Source: Zygnema cylindricum (lineage: Eukaryota > Streptophyta > Zygnematophyceae > Zygnematales > Zygnemataceae). Taken from it: DNA of 64,000 nucleotides. A model generated the notes under the pieces. That model was given only the letters and a program-made list of their open reading frames with translations. It had not been told where the DNA came from and made no database searches. The translations under genes were made by a program, and so were the position numbers. The DNA lies in contig JBBHKE010001445.1 of NCBI GenBank assembly GCA_037447655.1, positions 234,396-298,395 on the forward strand, read 5' to 3'. Of the stretch, positions 33,401-43,914 are shown in pieces (within the stretch, counting starts at the first letter, position 1; each line of letters opens with the position of its first letter).

Positions 33401-34549
33401 CCCTTGCCCCTTCTCGTCTATCGCTTATTGTCAGATGAGTTCTCTCGTTCTCGCTTACCCGCCCTTCACCTAACAGATCTTTGTCTTTCACAAGCTACCC
33501 TATCCTCCACACCTAGCCCCCTTTCCGCCTGTTATATACTGGTCAACAAACAATAATTTGCACCTTCCTCACAAAAATTCTCAAGCAAGACCTTCCCTCT
33601 CCCCCGGCCCTCTCCTCCCTTTTGATCCTCCCACATATTCCCACACACGTCTGGATATTTGCACCTCGATCATCTTGGTCACTAAACAAGTCCCCTTTTC
33701 CAGGCCGCCGTCCCCTAAGATCTTTCACTTTCTCTCCCCGCCCCCTCTTTCATAAAAGGCTTCCCATCTCCATCTACATCTCTCTCTCTCATTGGTCATT
33801 AAATGAGTTCGTTCGTTCCTTCCTCCTTCCTATCTAATATACCCAAAGAGATAGCGAAACCGCCCTCCCAATGATCGTCACACAAGTAGCTATTATCCTT
33901 CTCTCTCCCCCCTCCCCCCTCGCCTCTCCCTTTTCCTGTCGCTCTCCTCTGCTCTCTCTCAGGCCTCCCAAGCGCCCAAACATCCGACAAAGAGTGCACA
34001 CAAACTACAAACACGAATTCAGTGCGAAATTCAGTGCATAGTCCTCCTAGCAGAGAGTGCATAGAGCGCATGAATCCAAGTTTCAGTGCGGAATTTAGTG
34101 CGTGAACGCTGCACAGGAGAGTGCACGGAGCGGTGATCACTCACAGCAATATCACGCGGCCGTCATCATTGCACGCGATATTGTACGCATACAAATCACC
34201 GCAATAAATGTCCGGAAAATTCCCAGTCAGGGCCGCCTTCACCGCCTCCAGAGCCGCCCCTGCAGCGACAATAGATAACGACAAACGCGCGTCAGAGGAG
34301 CGAATCTTTTTGATATTTCCCCCATCTGTTACAACTGTCACACATCTGTTACAACTGTCACACATCTGTTACGACTGTGACACGTGTGAAATTCACACGA
34401 GCTACAGACAAAGACATGCGCAAATGGAAAGTGCAAGGAGGGAAAGACGTACTATCTCCAGCGTCCATAGTCGGAAAGGGGTCTCCTGTAACGTGTGCCA
34501 CGTGGCATGCTAACATAATTATCGCCACAATGGCGGTAGCAGCCGCCAT
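26820..34549 (-). CDS. Secreted LRR - EGF-like - Pro-rich - fucolectin-domain protein (10 exons)
   Basis: Exons read from the minus strand: 34453-34549, 34145-34259, 33268-33339, 32992-33063, 32017-32088, 31433-31504, 30448-30519, 29523-29594, 28584-28867, 26820-27481. Every junction has AG acceptor and GT donor (mostly GTAAG), all phases agree, and the total of 1590 nt gives 529 residues. Residues 1-22 are a signal peptide (MAAATAIVAIIMLACHVAHV); about 33-70 an LRR N-cap ('AALEAVKAALTGNF', 'CNDDGRVILL'); 71-220 about seven LRRs of SGxIPxxIxxL type; 240-309 an EGF-like module; 313-375 a Pro/Ser stalk; 380-529 a fucolectin-like domain. No membrane segment, so the likely site is the cell wall or medium, with a recognition or adhesion role (inference). 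Exact function unknown. Confidence 0.82.
28584..28867 (-). other. Exon 9: last LRR half and EGF-like Cys-rich module
   Basis: Starts with the first half of an LRR ('YIYGNYLTGPI') and then a Cys-rich region; 'CESFCNAVNSTGPCGGNGVC' followed by 'STCACNDGY' and a last Cys is EGF-like (CxGNGxC and CxCNxGY). Ends at a strong GTAAGT donor, phase 1, which joins exon 10 by completing a Leu codon. Confidence 0.82.
29523..33339 (-). other. Exons 3-8: six single-LRR exons of 72 nt
   Basis: Each exon (29523-29594, 30448-30519, 31433-31504, 32017-32088, 32992-33063, 33268-33339) is exactly 72 nt, starts at phase 2 (one base) and ends with two bases, so each adds 24 residues. Sense: 'NQLSGPIPSSVEQLSS', 'NRLSGSIPSSIGLMTP', 'NQLDGTIPSSIVRLTQ', 'NQLSGSIPSSIGQLTN', 'VFSGSIPSSIGQLTNLTS' and 'LELTGNIAPEIGSLTG' in order of increasing coordinate. 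The fifth lacks the conserved Asn, so that repeat is slightly degenerate. Introns are 204-974 bp within this block. Confidence 0.9.
31371..32540 (-). repeat. Tandem duplication of LRR exon plus intron (~584 bp)
   Basis: 31371-31955 and 31955-32540 match over exon, donor side and long intron stretches. Shared strings include 'ctagatccttccttctcccc' and 'gaaaacatctaccagc', offset by about 584 bp. It shows directly how one LRR was gained by duplicating an exon with its intron. Confidence 0.85.
34326..34385. repeat. 20-bp satellite, three units, in intron 1
   Basis: Three tandem copies of about GTTACAACTGTCACACATCT in intron 1 of the LRR gene. The same unit is expanded in the duplicated locus at 38233-38509 and 44946-45170. 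Confidence 0.9.
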
Positions 34550-34552
34550 GGC

Positions 34553-34592
34553 TCTCCTCTCTCCTCTCTCCTCTCTCCTCTCTCCTCTCTAA
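34553..34592 (-). repeat. GA-rich 5' leader of LRR gene
   Basis: On the minus strand AGAGAGG/AGAGAGGAG units run directly up to the ATG at 34549. In the duplicated locus the same place has a shorter CT run. It may act as a GAGA-type promoter or leader element (inference). Confidence 0.6.
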
Positions 34593-34682
34593 GGCACCAC
34601 TGTCGAGGACTGAGTGAAAAAACTATATGGAAGAAGTTCCGTTCTTCATATCGTATTCGGCTCGAGTCGACTCTGCACTTTG

Positions 34683-34818
34683 TAGTCGTTTCCCACACGT
34701 GCGAAAGCACTGCGTGTAGTCGTTTCCCACACGTGCGAAAGCACTGCGTGTAGTCGTTTCCCACACGTGCGAAAGCACTGCGTGTAGTCGTTTTCCACAC
34801 GTGCGAAAGCACTAGACT
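34683..34818 (-). promoter_or_regulatory. Four 34-bp tandem repeats each carrying a G-box, upstream of LRR gene
   Basis: Unit starts at 34683, 34717, 34751 and 34785 (period 34). Each includes CACACGTGCG and so the palindrome CACGTG, the plant G-box bound by bHLH and bZIP factors. The array lies about 134-270 bp upstream of the predicted start codon. The duplicated locus has only one, changed, unit (near 45478, CACATGTG). Confidence 0.75.
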
Positions 34819-34834
34819 CAGGTTAGCGTTAGCG

Positions 34835-35960
34835 TTAGCACTTATCCGTTCGAACATGCCATCATTACATACGACAAAATCGTCGCAGGGCTCTCTATAA
34901 CAATGAACAAGACCTATCACCTTCTACTTTCGAACTTTAGTACTTTTGTACTTTTTCTACTTTTGTACTTTCGTACCTACCTATGGTACCACGTGGCCTA
35001 CTATCTACTAGGTAGGTAGTACCTACTTTACCTAATAAGGCTAGGTGGGACCTACTTTTGTACATTTGTACTTTTGTACTCTCGTCTCGTACCTACCTAG
35101 CATTGGGGACCCTGTGGAACGATTCTTTCGAGTTTGCGCAACTGTGTACCTCCACTAGGAGAAATCTGCCGTACGATCTCGGGCCGCCCATCCGTACTAT
35201 TTGCAACGTGGCCCATTCGACAATGTGTTTTAGATTGTCGTTAGTGAGTCGTTGCTTGGCTTTATTTTCGGCACAAACGACAAAACGTATCATAAACAGT
35301 ATTTGCGTTATTTCGTACTCATTCTTGATGCGATCGAATCCGTATTCCTGAGATCGCTACTATTGATTGTGTTTTATTTTTGTCGTTTTCTACACGTTCT
35401 GGATGATTCGCTCATGTACGGATGTTTTATATTTTACAGGCGTTTATACAAAATTGTAAAAATGCGTATTCGTATTTCACGTACTTTTTAATTTGCACGT
35501 GCGACCCCTTTCTCGTATATTACAGCTTGAAGTCGAAGAGCAGGGCGCCTGGACCCTTTTTGCCCGGATTTTACGGAACGACAAGATTCGTTCCTGCGTG
35601 ACGACGCGTTGTTTTTTGAGTCGTCCAGTGGTCCCCACTTTGTAGACCGTACAGCCTATATAGGGGACCGCACGTGCAAAGAGAAATGTACGCGGTAAAC
35701 TTTATTCGAAAGGAATATTAAGAGTGGACAAAATGAAAATTAATCGTACCAAGGGGTGTACGGTAAATGGACCATAAGAACTGACCGCCCAAACCCGTCA
35801 GGATTTGTCTGCATTACTGTACGGCGTCTGACACCGAATCTCTCACTCGATTTTGTCTCTTCCGGTAGCCGCGGAGCAATCGGCGGCTTGCGGCAAAAAT
35901 AGAGAGGTCTTGTTAACAATGGCTGAATGAGAAGTTTAAAAAAAAGAATTTGGTACTTCA
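34835..35960. repeat. Upstream repeat unit A
   Basis: Related to unit B (about 36100-37365) and unit C (about 45510-47130), all in the same orientation. Shared strings include 'cattacatacgacaaaat', 'gtttgcgcaactgtgtacct', 'gcgatcgaatccgtattcct' and 'gtaaactttattcgaaagga'. Non-coding; the small frames are not conserved between copies. Also has short 'acttttgtact' and 'aggtagtacctac' runs. Confidence 0.85.
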
Positions 35961-36099
35961 CATGATCCGGTCGACTCGAGTTTTCACTTTATACACGTTT
36001 ATTCACACGTGCGAACCGACCCTGACGACGTCAGCCGCAAAAGGTAACGGAGGCGTCACCACTTGTAGTGGGAACATGAATTGCTGTCAACGGCGTATA

Positions 36100-37365
36100 A
36101 GTTAAGAAATCATCATTACATACGACAAAATAATCGCAGGCTCTTCACACAATGAAGGTGACCTTCTACCTACTTATAGGTAGTACCTACCCAAGTGGGA
36201 AAGGTACGGCCAACCCACTAAGCTTGAATTTCTGTCTACGAGATATACGTTTGTAAATAATCATTACATACGACAAAATTGCTGCAGGGTTATCTAAAAC
36301 GATGAACATTACATACTACCTACTTTAATTAGGTAGTACCTACCTTGCCACCCACTATTGTACGGAACTATGGAGTCCAATTCTTCCGTCTTTGCGCAAC
36401 TCTGTACCTCTGCCGTAGGAGGAATCTTCCGTACAACTTTTTTTTCTTATTATTTTTTTTTTTTTTTTAACGTCAAACCGTTCTCTTTGGCTCTTTGCAA
36501 TGTTGGCCCATTCGAGAATGTTATTATTTTGTCGTTAGTGAGTCGTGGCTTGGTTGTATTTTCAGGACAAACGACAAAACGTATCATAAATAATATTTGC
36601 ATTATTTCGAACTCTTTCTTGATGCGATCGAATCCGTATTCCTGAGATCGCTACTAATGACTATATTCCATTTTTGTCGTTTTCTACACCTGGCCGCGTC
36701 TCTACGCGCGTTGTCAAAGGTATAGTCTTAGCCACCGATCGTACGGACATAACGGTTGGATGGTTCGCTCCTGTACGGATAATTTATATTTTACAGGTGT
36801 TTATACAAAATTGTAAAAATGCGTATTCGTATTTTACGTACTTTTTTATTCGCACGTGCGACTACCTTTCTCGTATTGTACAGCTTGAAGTCGAAGAGCT
36901 GGGCGCCTGGACCCCTTTTTCCGGATTTTACGGAACGACAAGATCGTTTCCGCATGACGACGCGTTGTCAATTGAGTGGCACAGTGGTCCCCACTTGTAG
37001 AATGTAGGCCGTACAGCTTTTAGAGGGGACCGCACGTGCAAAGAGAAAAGTACGCGGTAAACTTTATTCGAAAGGAATATCCGAGTGGCCAAAATGAAAA
37101 ATTATCGTACCAAGGGGTGTACGGTAAATGGACCATAAGAACTGACCGCCCAAACCCGTCAGGATTTGTCTGCATTACTGTACGGCGGCTGACACCGAAT
37201 CTCTCACTCGATTTTGTCTCTTCCGGTAGCCGCGGAGCAATCGGCGGCTTACGGCCGTACATCGGCCCGTCGTACAGCGGCCGGCTACACGACGATTTTT
37301 GCCTTAAAGGGAAGTTTAGTCGCTGGACGACAAAAGAAAGGACAAAGTTGGTGAATCGTCAAAAG
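36100..37365. repeat. Upstream repeat unit B
   Basis: Second copy of the unit; it provides the intact (empty) target for the MITE found in unit C ('gtcttagccaccg', about 36726). Ends at 37365 where a hAT-like element begins. Confidence 0.85.
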
Positions 37366-38191
37366 TAGTGTTGGGTATCGGGTAAATTCATATCGCGATA
37401 ATTTCGATATTCAATATATCGAATATCGATCGAGGAAACTCTTCGATATATCGTACCGAGACCAACATAAACCATCGCGATATATAGTATTTTTTTAAAT
37501 TTAATATTTTATATTTTAATATATTATGTTATTTTAGCGAAAAAAACAAATTGTCTGATACGCCTTGTACGACGTGAATTTCGTTCCGTGACTTAAAGGT
37601 AGACGCCGCAAAATGTAACCGACAAAAAAGTACAAATTCTGTAATTCATATGATTACTTATTTGGGGTATGGTTACATGAGGACTCTGTAATAGTACGGA
37701 CAGCAAACTCTCAGGCCTCGATTAACATCGCGTATCTTCTGAAAACAAGTTTTTACATACGTGTTTTGATTTGAGTGGTTCCTTGTAAGTTGACGATCAA
37801 ATCTCTAAAATCGTCAAAGATTTGAGAACCGACCATTTTCGTATATAAATCCGTACTTGCGTATTATGTACGTGTACTTTGCAAGTGTACCGCGTCAAAT
37901 GTACCTCACAGATCTCCTTCACTCTGCTGACTTTCAGGAAAAAACCGTATTTTTTTTCGGCAAAGATTTTACGGTCACCTTGTCCGATGGCAAGTGACTT
38001 TGGAGACGTCAAAATTTTCATTTTTTTTTTTAATGCCCCGATATATTGGCGATACGGTAAATCGGCGATATATCGGCTAAATATCGCGATATTACGATAA
38101 TCGATATATCGGGGCGATATATCGATTATCGAATACCTAAAATTCGGTTCATTTCGAATATCGGCAAGTGGTCCTCGATACCCAACACCTA
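37366..38191. mobile_element. hAT-like element rich in cgatatatcg, copy 1
   Basis: Inverted ends TAGTGTTGGGTATCG and ...CGATACCCAACACCTA with subterminal palindromic 'cgatatatcg' arrays. The left flank GTCAAAAG is not repeated on the right. The right end lies exactly where exon 2 of the duplicated LRR gene should start, so a rearrangement followed insertion. No transposase. Confidence 0.78.
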
Positions 38192-38232
38192 CAGCGACAG
38201 TAGCGACAAACGCGCGTCAGAGGAGAGAATCT

Positions 38233-38509
38233 GCTACAACTGTCACACGTCTGTTACAACTGTCACACATATATTACAACTGTCCCACATGTTACAAATG
38301 TCACACGTCTGTTACAATTGTCACACGTCTGTTATAACTGTCACACATCTGTTACAACTGTCCAACATCTGTTGCAACTGTCACACATCTATTACAACTG
38401 TCCCACATATGTTACAACTGTCCCACATATATTACAAATGTCACACGTCTGTGACAACTGTCACACATCTGTTGCAACTTTCGCACATCTGTTACAACTG
38501 TCACACATC
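38233..38509. repeat. 20-bp satellite array, left of Copia insertion
   Basis: About 14 imperfect copies of GTTACAACTGTCACACATCT. The preceding 38192-38232 matches the end of intron 1 of the LRR gene, so this is the expanded intron repeat of the duplicated copy. The array resumes at 44946 on the other side of the Copia element. Confidence 0.9.
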
Positions 38510-39567
38510 TGTAGAAATTAATGGTCTTTTAAAAAAAATTCTAGGTCTGGATAGAAATAAGAAAGAAGCCGAGGCAGTCTACCTCTAACTTCTCTCTCCA
38601 AGTCTCAAACTTGTCGCAGTCACTGAGAAATTGGAGAGGGAGCTAGAGCCATGGCTACCTAGGCTATCCAGAGGTTTACGGGAAAATATATTTTAGTTAG
38701 GGGTTTAATTTACTAAAAGATATGTGCCGGCCACAGGATTTGATCCTGGTACCTACCGGCCAGCAGACAGCCGGTAGCCGATAGCCTTAGCCGTTAAGTC
38801 TAGAAGTAGTGTTACGCATTATAGGGTTTGATATTTATTTAAACATTTATACGTAGAAAAGTTCATTTAACTATATCTGATTACGAAAGACATATATCCA
38901 ATAAATCTAAAAGTACGGATTCCGGTACGGATAAGAAACCAATACCGCGCATTTATTTCTTTAGTGAAACGGATACTGCGTATGTATTTATTACGGCTAC
39001 GATTAAATGTGAATTTAATCGGACGGCCGGAATTAACGCCGAGATCGCGGAAGAATATTTCGGCGGTTTGTGGTCATCGCCACATCGGATGACACGTGGC
39101 GGAATGACATTGGAACGCGGCATCTCCGAGGATTAAGGGAGGGAATCCGGACATACCATGTGTCGACATTTAGGCCATGTCGTACAATGGTCGTACATAA
39201 AGTACACCGGCAGCTGTAATTTTGTGTACGAAACTGAAATCTGATTGGCTCCGTACATCAGTAGATAGAGTCTGTGAGAGAGATAGGACTTAGAAAAATT
39301 AGAAGATAGGACCATCTCTCCCAGAAAGAGCTTCTATACAAAAGGTCAACTTTGACCCTCCATAACTCAATGCTCAAGGGAGCAAATTCAGAGATTTTTT
39401 TTGCTATCGACTTAAGGGAGTCTTGTCTTCAGAGCGGTGAAGTTGGTCAGAGTTTTTGTGTGCCAGGGTGGCAGTTATTTTTGCTGAAACACAAAAGGGT
39501 CAGAGTTATCCTAGAGGCTTCTTGGAAGCTGTCCACTGTGAGGACTTATGGAGGTCTCAGAGTTTCA
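38510..39567 (+). repeat. 5' LTR
   Basis: 1058 bp. Highly similar to the 3' LTR; the 3' copy lacks about 26 bp present here near 38960-38985 ('tttctttagtgaaacgg'). Confidence 0.95.
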
Positions 39568-39582
39568 GGTTATGGGCCCACC
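39568..39582 (+). promoter_or_regulatory. PBS complementary to initiator tRNA-Met anticodon arm
   Basis: GGTTATGGGCCCACC directly follows the LTR. It is the exact complement of the anticodon stem-loop of plant initiator tRNA-Met (GGTGGGCCCATAACC, from memory), not of the tRNA 3' end. This is the half-tRNA priming known from Drosophila copia. The ATG inside it (39572) is in frame with gag. Confidence 0.8.
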
Positions 39583-40830
39583 CTCTAGGGTACCAATCTT
39601 TAATGGAACTGGCTTCATATACTGGGAAAGTATGATGATAGGAGCTCTATGCGAAAAAAGGTTTGGGGGGATAGTGAGTGGACGGTTGGGGCGTCCATCA
39701 AGTCTTGGTATTCCTCCAAGTTTTGGAGGAAGCAGATTCACCAGAAAAGAGGATCCACCTTCAACGGAGGAAACAAAAGAAGGAGAGGTGGTGGACAAAG
39801 GAAAGGAGAAAGAGGCGACCACACCAATAACAACTGGTTCGGCATTCATGTCACCTATTCCGAGGAACAAGGAAAATGATACTGAAACCTAGGACTTCAA
39901 CAATATGGCGGCAAAGCACTTCATCCTACGCCATCTCACTCAAGGACTTGCATGTCCTCATTTGCAGGTAGAAAGGGCATCCGATCTTTAGATGGCTATC
40001 ATAAAATGTACCGAAGTGGTACGATTCAGCAACAACAGGTGGCTGATCAGAAAGTTAAGGAGTATGTATACAAAGGGGGGAAGATGTTGGATTTTTGCAA
40101 TGAGCTTGCTACACTCTTCATGGAGCTAGAGAGTGCGAGAAAGATTTTAGTGAAAAAGAAAAGGTTAACTGTTTACTGATGAAGTTACCCGATGAATTCG
40201 AGAACATAGTCAACCGTGTGCGGGACTTTCCGGACTCAAGGTGGATATGGAACTTAGTGGTAGTGATGATTCTCGTTCGGGAGAATACGATTGAGATCCG
40301 AAGGGGAGGAAAGAGTGGCCAAGCCATGGCAACTGCGACCGATTGGAGGAACAAGGATTCCCGGAAACCGGTCAGAAACTATGGGGGGAGGGAGCAGAAA
40401 AATCAGACCGACGAGTTCGGACCAAGGGCTCCCAAAGGTTTATGTCATTTTTGTAAGAAACTTGGGCACTATATGGCAGAGTGCACTAAGCTAACCGAGC
40501 TTCAATTAAAGGAGGGGCAGACCGGTGGTACCCCGAGAGGAAAGAAAAAGGCCCTTGTGACACAAGTACATGAGGCGGAATCCGAGGACGAGAACGATGA
40601 GCTCCTTTTAGATGAGGAGTTGGAGGCGAAAAACAAGGTCAAAATACCACGAAGGCAGAAATGTGCTTACGGTGGATTGAAATGTGAAGCAGGCTGGATT
40701 GTAGATTCTGGTGCCTCCATGCACATGTGTAAGGATAGGCACATGTTCACTAAGATAAGAAATATTCCCACCGTAGAGATAGAGTACGGGGATGGGAGGA
40801 TAGTCACCAGTACTCTTGAGGATCGGTAGA
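39572..40830 (+). pseudogene. Copia Gag and protease
   Basis: From the ATG in the PBS: 'VPIFNGTGFIYWESMM', a usual Copia Gag start, then a charged stretch and a stop near 39890. Frames shift near 39950 and 40180. A CCHC knuckle (CHFCKKLGHYMAEC, about 40441-40482) and the protease site WIVDSGASMHMC (about 40695-40730, catalytic Asp intact) follow. A stop at about 40828 ends the frame; the rest of the protease domain reads on to 41092 in other frames. Confidence 0.88.
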
Positions 40831-40831
40831 T

Positions 40832-41946
40832 TTGAAAGTGTTACTAGAAGGAAAGACATCCATAGTAACATTCTCCGATGTATTGTTTATTCCGGAGCTG
40901 AACAAAAACCTCATCTCTACATCCGTATTAGATGATAAGGGTTTTTTTACTAGCACTAGGGAAGGAGTCTTTACTGCTATTTTTGAGGAGGATGTCTATT
41001 TCATTGCTGAGAAAGGTAGCCATGGGATGTTTAGGCTGGTTTTAAGTAATGAAATGAAGAAGCTTTATTATGTTGTGTGCATGATATTATGATATGGCAT
41101 AAGAAGCTTGGGCATGTGAATCTAGACAAGTTAAAAGAGATGAAAAAGATGGGAGTGGTGGAAGGGACAAAGTTTAGTGAGAATGATAATATAAGTGATT
41201 GTAGTGGATGTGCTCAAGGTAAAACACACAGATTACCCTTTCCTAAAACAGCCACCTATAAGGGAGAAAAAATTCTAGATCTAGTACACACAGATATTTG
41301 GGGACCAGCTAAAGTGCCCTCACCGGGGGGGAAGAGATTTATGATGACTATCACTGATGATTGGTCTCGGTATTCCCGAGTGTATTTTTTGAAAAACAAG
41401 TCCGAAGCTCAAGATTGTTTTAGACAAAATAAAGCATGGAGCGAAAAACTTCATGAAACTCCAATCAAGAGAATAAGGAGTGACAATGGTGGAGAGTATA
41501 CTTCTAACCAGTTTGAGGATTTTCTAAGGGAAGATGGGGTCCAACACCAAAAGACAGTTCCAGAAAACCCGGAACAGACTGGGGTAGCTGAAAGGTTAAA
41601 TAGAACACTAAGTGATAATGCTAGAAGTATGTTGTCAGATAAGAAGATAGGAAAAAGGTTTTGGGCAGAAGCAATGAACTGTGCTAATTACCTCAAAAAT
41701 ATAGTTCTTATTTCAGCTATAAAAGATCAAACACCTTATGAGAGATAGACAGGCCAGACACCAGACTTATCTCACTAAAAGGTTTTCGGCAATCAAGTAT
41801 TCAGTCTAGATACATATCGGTCTAATTGGAAGCTAGATCCTAAAGGAAAACCGGGATACTTATTAGGATATGATGAGGATGTTAAAGGATATAGAGTTTA
41901 TGATCTAAAAAGGGAAGATAAAATCTTAGTAAAGCATCTAGTAGTT
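40832..41946 (+). pseudogene. Copia GAG-pre-integrase and integrase
   Basis: HHCC finger 'WHKKLGHVNL ... CSGCAQGKTHRLPFP', then DDE core: 'LVHTDIWGP', 'RSDNGGEYTS', 'EQTGVAERLNRTL'. All three acidic residues are present. A stop at 41746 and others up to 41775 interrupt the tail ('GYLLGYDEDVKGYRVYDL'). Confidence 0.9.
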
Positions 41947-43900
41947 ATGGATGAAGGAAAGTCTGTGGATCCCTTCAAATATACAATGTCAGTAAGAATC
42001 AGATTTGAGTCAGAAAATTCCGATGACTTTGAGCTCCCTAACTATCCAGGTTTTGGAGAAGATGACATTCTTGCAGATACAAATAAAACCGAAAAGGACT
42101 CGGCTGTGGAAACTCCAGTGACAACTCTACGCGAAGCGGAAGACGTGGTGGAAATTTATTCGGAATTAAGGGATAGGGGAGAAGCCGAGTTTGTTCGAAA
42201 AAATCCACGAGAACCATCTATTTCAGCCTCAGATTTTGAGGGGGGATGGAGAAGTAGCAAAAGCCTACAAGAAAAACAGGTTAATAACAAGGTAACTAAA
42301 CTATCTCATCAAGATGAACCTCAAACTTATGGAGAGGCGATGACTTGTCCACAAAGAAACCGGTGGAAGACAGCCATCAATGAGGAGATGGCCTCCATTA
42401 TGGCAGCTGATACTTGGGAGCTGGTGGATTGTCCACCTAACCGAAAACCAATCGGTTGTAAGTGGGTTTTCAAATTAAAACTGAACCCAGAAAACACAAT
42501 CGAGCGCAACAATGCTTGATTAGTGGCAAAGGGATTTACACAAAAAAAGGGAATTGACTACGAGGAAACCTTTGCCCCGGTGGTCAGATTTCCCTCCATC
42601 CGCATACTTCTCAGCCTGGCAGCAGCGCAAGACATGGAAGTGCACCAGATGGACATCAAGACAGCCTTTTTGCATGGAGAATTGGAAGAGGAGATCTTCA
42701 TGCGACAATTCGAAGGGTTTGTGGAGGAAGGAGAGGAGAGTAAGGTATGCTGGCTGATTAAATCTCTTTATGGTTTGAAACAGGCGCCTCTACAGTGGAA
42801 TAAGAAGCTTGATGAGTTTCTTACCGGTCTGGGATATATCCGGATCAGCTCAGATCACTCAATCTATGTTTTCGAAGATGAAGAAGGTTTTATATTTATT
42901 GCAATTTATGTTGATGATTTGCTTGTCTAATGTAAATCAATGGAAAAAATTAATAAACTGAAAACCGATCTTAAGGGGAGATTTGAAATGAAGGATATGG
43001 GGGAAGCAAAATATATTTTGGGAATTCAAGTAGAGAGAGACTGAAAAAGAAAAATTATAAGATTGACTCAAAAGGAGGCAATAGGGAACATGCTTGAAAA
43101 TTTTCAAATGGATAAAGCTAATAGTTGTACAACTCCAATGGAGTTGAAGAAGGGAAGTGAGGGGAGTGAGGAAGAAGGAGTCATAGTCTTAGACGAGGAA
43201 TTATCTCCTGAAAAAAGAAGTTCATGCAGACTATTCTTTACAGGCAAGTAGTGGGAAGTTTAATCTATTTTATGAATTGTACCCGGCCGGATTTTGCTGC
43301 AGCTGTAGGAGTGCTAAGTAGAAGTCTAAATGCTCCCACTAAGAGGGATTGGGAGGCAGCTAAGAGAGTCCTTAGATACTTGATAGGAACTAGGGATCTA
43401 TGGTTGCATTTGGGTGGGGAGAATACTGACATCACTACTTAGAGTGATGCCAGTTATGGTGATGCTCCGATGAGGAGATGCACTTCTGGATATGTATTAT
43501 ATGTGGGTGATGGGGCTTGCTGTTGGAGTAGCAAACAGCAAAAATTTATTGCTCAGTCCACCATGGAGGCTGAGTATATGGCCTCTTGCTCTGTTGTAAA
43601 AGAATTGATGTGGGTCAAGTTTTTGCTTGGTGAGCTTGGTCAACTTAAGAGTGGTGTGCAGAAAATTTGTTGTGATAATCAGGCAGCAATCGCTATTTCT
43701 GCCAATCCTTAACATCATTTTATAGTTAAACACATGGACATTAGTCTCAGCTTTGTTAGAGAGAAAGTAGAAAAGAAAATAATCAGCTTAGAGTACCGAC
43801 CAGATAGTGAGATGGTAGCAGATATGATGACTAAACCTGTGCCTTCCCCTAAGCTAATTTTTTGCTGGGAAAAGTGTGGTCTCAAATTAAAGATTGACTA
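41947..43900 (+). pseudogene. Copia RT and RNase H
   Basis: Linker then RT: 'GCKWVFKLKLNPE', stop near 42517, 'AKGFTQKKGIDYEETFAPVV', 'HQMDIKTAFLHGELEEEIFM', 'LYGLKQAPLQW', and the active site 'IYVDDLLV' directly followed by a stop (42928). RNase H: 'SLIYFMNCTRPDFAAAVGVL', 'SDASYGDAP', 'STMEAEYMAS' and 'CDNQAAIAISANP' then stop. Catalytic residues are kept; stops at 42517, 42928, 43043, 43441 and 43710 and a frameshift near 43225 inactivate it. Confidence 0.92.
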
Positions 43901-43914
43901 GAAAATAAGGGGAG

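Noticed and set aside
38233-38509. CRISPR-like array
   Set aside because: Units are contiguous 20-bp repeats without distinct spacers, in a eukaryotic intron context.
38289-38588. Plus-strand frames with repeating Cys/His pattern (LLQLSHICYNCHTS)
   Set aside because: A 20-bp repeat is not a multiple of three and the pattern results from cycling frames through the satellite. Not a zinc-finger protein.
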